64,000 bases of DNA, from positions 8,680,001-8,744,000 of the forward strand of contig OX442323.1 of assembly GCA_949358305.1 (NCBI GenBank). Reading direction: 5' to 3'. Under the pieces are notes generated by a model. That model had not been told where the DNA came from, searched no databases, and saw only the letters and a list, made by a program, of their open reading frames with translations. Positions 58,920 to 64,000 of the stretch are shown here, piece by piece. This DNA comes from Strigamia acuminata (Eukaryota; Arthropoda; Chilopoda; Geophilomorpha; Linotaeniidae). Each line of letters starts with the position of its first letter. Within the stretch, counting starts at the first letter, position 1. A program made the position numbers and the translations under genes.

Positions 58920-59188
58920 TCAAACCGAGCTCAACTTGAGCAACCCAATTTGACTTCCTTCGTCTAATGAGTCAATATCCACTATCGAAGGGTTGTCCGC
59001 CGAAGCTTCTAATAACTGCGCGTGCGACGAGCTGATTGGAAGGTTGCACGAATCGAGAGAAACCACTTGATCCGTCGGTTCGTTCCACGTCGTCGGAGAA
59101 CCTGCACTTAATTCAATTTCGTTCGAACCTCCAACACCTGGAAAAGGAGAGGGAACATTGTAGAAGTCTCGTGGGAAAACATCAAAAA
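58920..59188 (-). pseudogene. orphan terminal exon (copy of 380-648)
   Basis: 269 bp, open to the same TGA, with a retained acceptor at 59189-59190. No upstream exons can exist because the copied block ends about 330 bp further on and the methyltransferase fragment follows. It is a gene fragment carried along by the duplication. Confidence 0.7.
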
Positions 59189-59544
59189 CTGAAATCAAAA
59201 TGCAATTTAAATCGCAACAACTATTTTTTTACCGTTAAAAAATTCCATCTTTCTATTTTTTTTTCTATATGAAATTCATTTTTTTCAAATTTTTTTCATT
59301 AAAAATTCAATTTTTCCAATTTTTTCCACTATAAAAGTCAATTTTTTCCAATTTTCGTCATTAAAAATGTCAATTTTTCAAATTTTTTCATTATAAAATT
59401 CAATTTTTCTCACTGAAAAAGTAAATTTTTCCAATTTTTTTCATTATAAAATTCAATTTTTCTCACTGAAAAAGTAAATTTTTCCAATTTTTCCATTAAA
59501 AAAATCAACAACAACAAGTACCGTAAGTGCATTCATTCTCAAGT

Positions 59545-59577
59545 ACTTTTTCTTCCTTTCGCAAATTGAACACACCT
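59545..59577. mobile_element. truncated copy of the 57051 MITE
   Basis: The end sequence TTCGCAAATTGAACACACC followed by TA joins arm A' to the methyltransferase fragment. Confidence 0.6.
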
Positions 59578-59789
59578 ATTGATACAGAATAGCAAAACTT
59601 CGTAAAATTAAAGTTTGATTGTTCTTATCAGGCTTGTTTTGAAAATAATGTTGAAGAACTTGTAGAATTTTCATCCCGGCTTCAGTAAAAGCTCTCGTAA
59701 CCAATGCCGGATTCACGTTTGGACACGGCAGTAGTTTGTCTCTTATTCGGTATCGATTAGCACCCATGGAACTGCCAAACACAAGGTAC
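59576..59789 (-). pseudogene. methyltransferase exon 3 fragment, cut by an LTR element
   Basis: Encodes YLVFGSSMGANRYRIRDK and VTRAFTEAGMKILQVLQHYF, which parallels YLVYGGAMGGSYYYVG and VFTEAGLTVLQVSEHYF in the gene at 56063-56950. The retrotransposon LTR begins at 59790 in the middle of this exon. The C-terminus is altered and ends in MITE sequence. No exons 1-2 are in the window. Confidence 0.85.
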
Positions 59790-60501
59790 TGTGGCAATAA
59801 TAAAAGCCCCAGAAACTTCAAAACCCCCAAATTTCAAGAAACTTTAAAAATCAGTTCACATATTGGCCACTACAGTCATTGGCACTTGGCCTCAGGGAGC
59901 CAAGTTGCCAATTGGTCCAGTCCATGATTGGCCAAGGAAGATAATCCAGACCGGATTATAAAAGTGGGCCTCAACAAAAGAACCTCGCTCGAGCAGATTC
60001 CTTCAAGCCAAGCAGCCACGTCGATCGCATCGTTAAATTCACCACGCGGTCAAGAGAACCAAGGAGAAGACTGACGATTCGACGCCAGTACGTGTCCGTT
60101 CAAGTATCATGGTCCGTTCGAGCATTTAGAAGAGGATCCGACAGTTTGTGAACGTTTGTGCGACGTCTGTGCGATGCGAACCGCCCAATCGGCCAACGAC
60201 CACGCGGACTCCTTTTGTGCGACGTTCGTGCGACGCGAACCGTCCAATCAACCAATGGCCACGCGGAACATCATTCAAGCTGTGGAATCCAGAATGAAGA
60301 ACCAGAATCATCCATGTGAGTCCGTTCCTTTTGCCAATTCAAAGCCATTTTTAGAGTTAGAAGAAATCGATTAAGCCTTTTTTTTTTTCTTTTCTTTATT
60401 ACTGTAAATAAATTGTTATACTTTTTAAAACAATGGTATATCTTCTCTCGAGTCTCTCACATGCCTAGGACTATTCTAATGACGGTGAATTCATCGCCAC
60501 A
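59790..60501 (+). repeat. 5' LTR of the gypsy-type element
   Basis: Starts TGTGGCAATAA and ends TCATCGCCACA, so the short terminal inverted repeat is TGTGGC/GCCACA. It includes TATAAAAG near 59957 and AATAAA near 60407. The 3' LTR is outside the window. Confidence 0.8.
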
Positions 60502-60502
60502 A

Positions 60503-60520
60503 TGGTGCCGAGACCAGTCC
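60503..60520 (+). other. primer-binding site of the gypsy-type element
   Basis: TGGTGCCGAGACCAGTCC starts one base after the LTR. TGG is the complement of a tRNA CCA end. I do not assign the tRNA. Confidence 0.7.
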
Positions 60521-60559
60521 ACTTGTGGAACTGACCTATTTTAGCTAGCTGATCCAGTT

Positions 60560-61430
60560 TTGACCGATTTGAGCCAAATTTGGCCGTTTTTAATTGTTTT
60601 TTGATCGTTTTTAGCCGTTTTGGTCACTTTTTGACAGCTTTTTAACGGTTTTGAACGTTTTTGGCCTAATTTTAGCGTTTTTGACTGTTTTTGGCCGTTT
60701 TTTTTTTAATGTTTAGGCCATTTTTGATAGTTTTCTTGGCCGTTTTTAGCCGTTTTGGTCATTGTTTAACCATTTTTCACCGTTTTTGACCATTTTCGCC
60801 ATTTTTTTTATCCACGTTTTTACTTTATGTTGGCCATGTTTTTTATTTTTTTGTTGAGTCATTGTTTAAGAGGATCAGTACAGGAAATTTATATGGGTCA
60901 GTTGGCATAGAGACAAGACAAGAGATTAGTAATTTTGACCCCTGAGTTTAGCCTTTGAATACTTTGAATACTTGACCTTTGAGTTTTTTTTGGGGGAGAA
61001 AATTTTTTTTTGGATTTAAACTTTTGAATTAGTGTTTGATTATGAATTATGAATTGATTATGAACTTGAAATCTTAAATTTTTTTTGAATTGTGACTTGA
61101 CTTTCTCCTTTTTATGAAATTTGAATATGATATTGAATTTGAATTTTGAATTTTTGTGAACTTTTTTGAAATTGAAGGTTTGGAATTTTGAATTTTGAAT
61201 TTTGAATTCTTTTGAATTTTGAATTTTTTTAATCTTGAATTTTTTTGAATTTTGAATTTTTTGAATTTGAACCTTTTTGAATTCTGAATTTTATTGATTT
61301 TTGAAATTTTTTTGAATATGAATTTTTTGGATTTGAACTTTGAATTTTGAATTTTTGAATTTTGAATTTTTTTTTTGGAATTTGAATTTTTTTGGGAATT
61401 TGAATTTCTGGTTTCGAATTTTGATTGAGT
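60560..61430. repeat. simple-repeat leader of the retrotransposon
   Basis: Two arrays: CCGTTTTTAGCCGTTTTGG-like units (60560-60830) and GAATTTTGAATTTTT units (61080-61400). The open frame upstream of the gag ATG comes from the second array and is not coding. Confidence 0.75.
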
Positions 61431-61441
61431 CATCTCAAGTT

Positions 61442-62515
61442 ATGGCCGACCCACCAGCCGCCCCGGCCATCCCTGTTGTGGCCCTTATGGCCCTAGTCCC
61501 CAAGTTTACGGGGAACAGTAAGACGGGAGCAAGTGTGCAGAGTTTTATCTCTGAGTCAGCCAACATAGCCACCGCAAACAAGTGGTCCGAATCATTTACT
61601 TGCAGCGTTATGCGCTCAAAGATGGTGGATGAGGCGCGCACTTGGCTAAATACCTTCAGCTCCGCGTCTGGCTGTGCCGTGCTAGAAGAGTTTCAGACGT
61701 TGCTCCGCGGTCGTTTTGGCCAAGAGGAGACGGCTGAAGCCATGATGGAAAAATTCTATCGGGCTGAACAACGCAAAGGAGAGAACGTCAGTGCCTTTGC
61801 GGCCAGAGTTGCTGGTATGATGGAAGAGTCCAATAAGACCTTCCTGTTCACTGACGAGATGAAAGACCGAATGCTACTGTCAAAGTTCAAAGCCGGACTG
61901 AAAGGAATGATTGCTGAAGCAGTGTGCCAACACGGCACATTTAAAAGTTTCAAGACCGCAGTGGAGTGGGCGTCGAACCAAGAAGTCGAAAGGGCGCACT
62001 TGGCAAAATCGGCAACCACAACGCTGGAGGATTTAGAGGTCTCTTCTGTGGGACAACCCAAAACCAAACCCAAACAGAAGTCAGACATTGAACTTTTGAG
62101 CGAGAAATTGGATATGCTGATAGCGAGCTTGAATAAGCAGACAGGTGCCCCTCAGTCTAGTGGTTCTTATCATGTGGGTGACACATTCCAGAGCAAGAAC
62201 ACCACAAATTCAGACGACATAGTTTGTTATCGGTGTGGGCATTTAGGCCATTACGCTGGCTCATGTCAGATACCACAGGCTGAGTGGTATTGCAATGCGT
62301 GCAAGCAGCGGGGACACATATTTAAACAGTGTGATAGAGTAAACCAGACAAATAGAGATAATACCGGGGGTAATTCCAATAGGAGTAAGAGTCAGAATTT
62401 CAAAAAAGGATGGGATAACCGACAGAACGGTAAAAACAAAAATGACCGTAATGTGGGGGCGCCCAAGTCTACTGGCCAATCGTCCCAAAAAGAACCAGAG
62501 AATCAAAAAAACTAA
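61442..62515 (+). CDS. retrotransposon gag
   Basis: 357 aa. The ATG at 61442 (MADPPAAPAIPV) follows the simple-repeat leader; earlier in-frame Met codons lie in low-complexity sequence. The central helical region (EARTWLNTFSS, FQTLLRGRFGQEE, MEKFYRAEQRKGENVSAFA) resembles the retrotransposon gag capsid of Ty3/gypsy elements. Two CCHC zinc knuckles follow: CYRCGHLGHYAGSC and CNACKQRGHIFKQC. The tail is basic and Asn/Gly-rich. It forms virus-like particles and packages the RNA. It ends at TAA 62513-62515, directly after a slippery heptamer. Confidence 0.9.
   Translation: MADPPAAPAIPVVALMALVPKFTGNSKTGASVQSFISESANIATANKWSESFTCSVMRSKMVDEARTWLNTFSSASGCAVLEEFQTLLRGRFGQEETAEAMMEKFYRAEQRKGENVSAFAARVAGMMEESNKTFLFTDEMKDRMLLSKFKAGLKGMIAEAVCQHGTFKSFKTAVEWASNQEVERAHLAKSATTTLEDLEVSSVGQPKTKPKQKSDIELLSEKLDMLIASLNKQTGAPQSSGSYHVGDTFQSKNTTNSDDIVCYRCGHLGHYAGSCQIPQAEWYCNACKQRGHIFKQCDRVNQTNRDNTGGNSNRSKSQNFKKGWDNRQNGKNKNDRNVGAPKSTGQSSQKEPENQKN
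62506..62512 (+). promoter_or_regulatory. -1 ribosomal frameshift site
   Basis: A-AAA-AAC in the gag frame is the standard X-XXY-YYZ slippery heptamer, with the gag stop TAA as the next codon. The pol frame is exactly -1 to gag and open across this point. Confidence 0.75.
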
Positions 62516-64000
62516 CTGGGCAATCAGGTACCAGACCAGATCCTGAGGAGCCCGTGATTAGTGTTAATAAAGGTCAGGTGTTAGTTCACACAGAAGAGCT
62601 GAAATCGGAGTCAACAGCTCAAAAGGATTGGGATGATCCCTATTTAGCCATTGATGAGTTTGACGAAGTAGCTAGGGCATTTGGAATGGACAACTTAGAG
62701 AAGGACTTGAATGCACAAGGAATGTCAGACTTCGATATTGTCAGATCAAATTTAAATGACCTACAATGGTCGGAGAAAGCATTCCCAATTGTATCCCTGT
62801 CAAAACAGACAGATGTCGACCGAGTCGGCATCCGAACTACCGTAGCTACAGAAATAAAGAAAGTTCAAGATAGTTATGACTTTAAGGAAGTAAATAATGA
62901 TAATAAAGATGTTAATGCCACCAATAATGATAATGATAATGACAGTGGCTTAAATAAAGTTGATAAAGACCGTTGTGACATTGAGGATAAGGTTAAGAAT
63001 AAGGTTAAAGTTAAGGATAAGGTTAAGGATAAGGTTATGGTTAAGGATAAAGTTAAGTCCAACAGTGAAGGGAAATTGGTATCAAGAAATACGCCAAGAT
63101 CTCAGACAGTTTTAGCATTAGAAGGGATAGTCAAGGCTCCTACTAGAAAACCGACTAGACTTTATTGGGTTGCAGTAAAAATTGGAGGAGTGGAAACTAA
63201 ACTTCTCTTGGATACGGGTGCGTCAACAAGCCTGATTCATATCCATTTATGGAATAAACTCATGGAGCATGACATAAGTTATAGAGAAAGCCCCATCGAC
63301 TGTGATATTGTTGGTATTACGGGAGCCTCCATGCCATTAATTAAAATGGTAGAAATTGAGCTACAGGTGGGCAAGTGTCGAAGGGCTGTGTGGATGAACC
63401 TGTACGGGGATGTAAATAATCCGGACAATCTGCACAGTATTTTGGGCTTGGATGTGCAACAAGAACTGGGTACGCGCATCTGCACCAAGACCCATAAGGT
63501 ATGGTTTGACGAGAATATGGAGGACACTGTGGCTCTGACCGTTTTTGGTGGCGTGTCTCAGCAAGAGCTCCAAGTTGCGCAACCGCAAGGTCTGATCCAT
63601 AGCTGTAAAGTTTTTAGAGAAGCCTTGGATAATGAATATCTAAGAGGGGAGGGATTGCCATGGGCCTCTCTACCCCCAGAAATAGGAATTAGGATTAAGG
63701 ACTGGTGGGAGGACAGCGAAGGGGGTGTGAAGCTCTTTGACTATTTTGAAACAATAGAGTCTGTCCTGCTCAATCAACCATTTAAGGATAATGAAGGCTA
63801 TGCGATTATGTCAGCAGCATGCGAATCTGACATATCTATGGACGATTTTGATGTAAAGCACCTAGAGGGTGAGATTAAAGACCAAATGACAGATTTGATT
63901 ACAGAATTTAAAGACATTTTTGCTAAGGACATATTCGGGTTGGGATGTACGGACAAAATCGAGCATAAGATTTATCTAACTGACGATATTCCAGTCAGCA
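62512..64000 (+). CDS. retrotransposon pol (protease, start of reverse transcriptase), incomplete
   Basis: Open in the -1 frame from before the slippery site to the window end, about 496 codons. It starts with an acidic linker carrying a KVKDKVKDK-type repeat (nt 62985-63060). The aspartic protease active site is LLLDTGASTSLI (nt 63205-63240), with a GLDVQQELG block downstream. The end (CTDKIEHKIYLTDDIPV) is the typical lead-in to the reverse transcriptase palm. The rest is outside the window. Confidence 0.88.

Larger units (their letters stand above)
57240..59540 (-). repeat. inverted repeat arm A' (copy of 1-2330)
   Basis: Reverse-complement copy of the cuticle gene, the orphan terminal exon and its preceding intronic tract. 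It sits between methyltransferase 2 and the methyltransferase fragment. Confidence 0.88.
59790..64000 (+). mobile_element. LTR retrotransposon, probably Ty3/gypsy type, 5' part (runs off the window)
   Basis: Layout: 5' LTR 59790-60501, primer-binding site at 60503, long leader with simple repeats, gag 61442-62515, -1 frameshift site, then an uninterrupted protease to early reverse-transcriptase frame to the window edge. No inactivating lesion seen in the visible part. Confidence 0.85.

Noticed and set aside
61340-61441. N-terminal extension of gag
   Set aside because: The extension is a translation of GAATTTTGAATTTTT repeats; the natural start is the ATG at 61442.
62874-63062. 62-codon minus ORF of Leu/Ser/Thr repeats
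   Set aside because: It is the antisense shadow of the AAGGTTAAGGATAAGG repeat inside the pol frame.

Overview
This is an AT-rich arthropod nuclear window. Evidence: three Rebers-Riddiford-type cuticular protein genes, short GT-AG introns (mostly 50-100 bp, with T-rich acceptors), many intronic minisatellites and abundant TA-target DNA transposons. Tandem PNMT/NNMT-type methyltransferases and a TRAF-like MATH gene occur in several arthropod lineages, so the exact order is not assigned.

Layout. 1-6.3 kb: the last exon of an unidentified gene, then three cuticle genes (two minus, one plus), each with a TATA box and a tiny first coding exon. 7.2-21.3 kb: a compact housekeeping block of NDUFAF6 (+), NUDCD3 (+), an unidentified 184-aa coiled-coil gene (-), RINT1 (-), a MKK3/MKK6 MAP kinase kinase (+) and U2AF2 (-). 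Exon-by-exon reconstruction gave an open frame in all of them. 21.4-40.1 kb: a transposon-rich stretch with a near-intact Ty1/copia element (159-bp LTRs, GAAAT target duplication) that itself carries two insertions. A TRAF-like MATH gene follows; its central exons are cut or separated by a Tc1 element and several TA-target elements.

40.1-54.8 kb is a giant palindrome. Two arms, each about 6-8 kb and nearly identical by eye, meet around 48.6 kb. Each arm carries a PNMT/NNMT-like methyltransferase, an 11-bp A-tract array, a copia RNase H/LTR fragment, a second 11-bp-period array, and a pseudogene made from the 5' half of U2AF2 including its promoter. The left arm starts inside methyltransferase exon 1, so that copy is decapitated while the right copy is complete. 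A 1.6-kb element is present only in the left arm, and the right arm holds the matching empty site.

54.8-59.8 kb holds the rest of a minus-strand methyltransferase cluster (a second intact gene and a fragment). This cluster was invaded by a 2.3-kb inverted copy of window positions 1-2330 (cuticle gene plus orphan terminal exon). From 59.79 kb to the window end a probable Ty3/gypsy-type LTR retrotransposon, inserted in the methyltransferase fragment, shows 5' LTR, primer-binding site, gag with two zinc knuckles, a perfect -1 slippery heptamer just before the gag stop, and protease leading into reverse transcriptase.

Exons were placed by hand from frame, splice sites and remembered family similarity. 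No alignment or database search was run.
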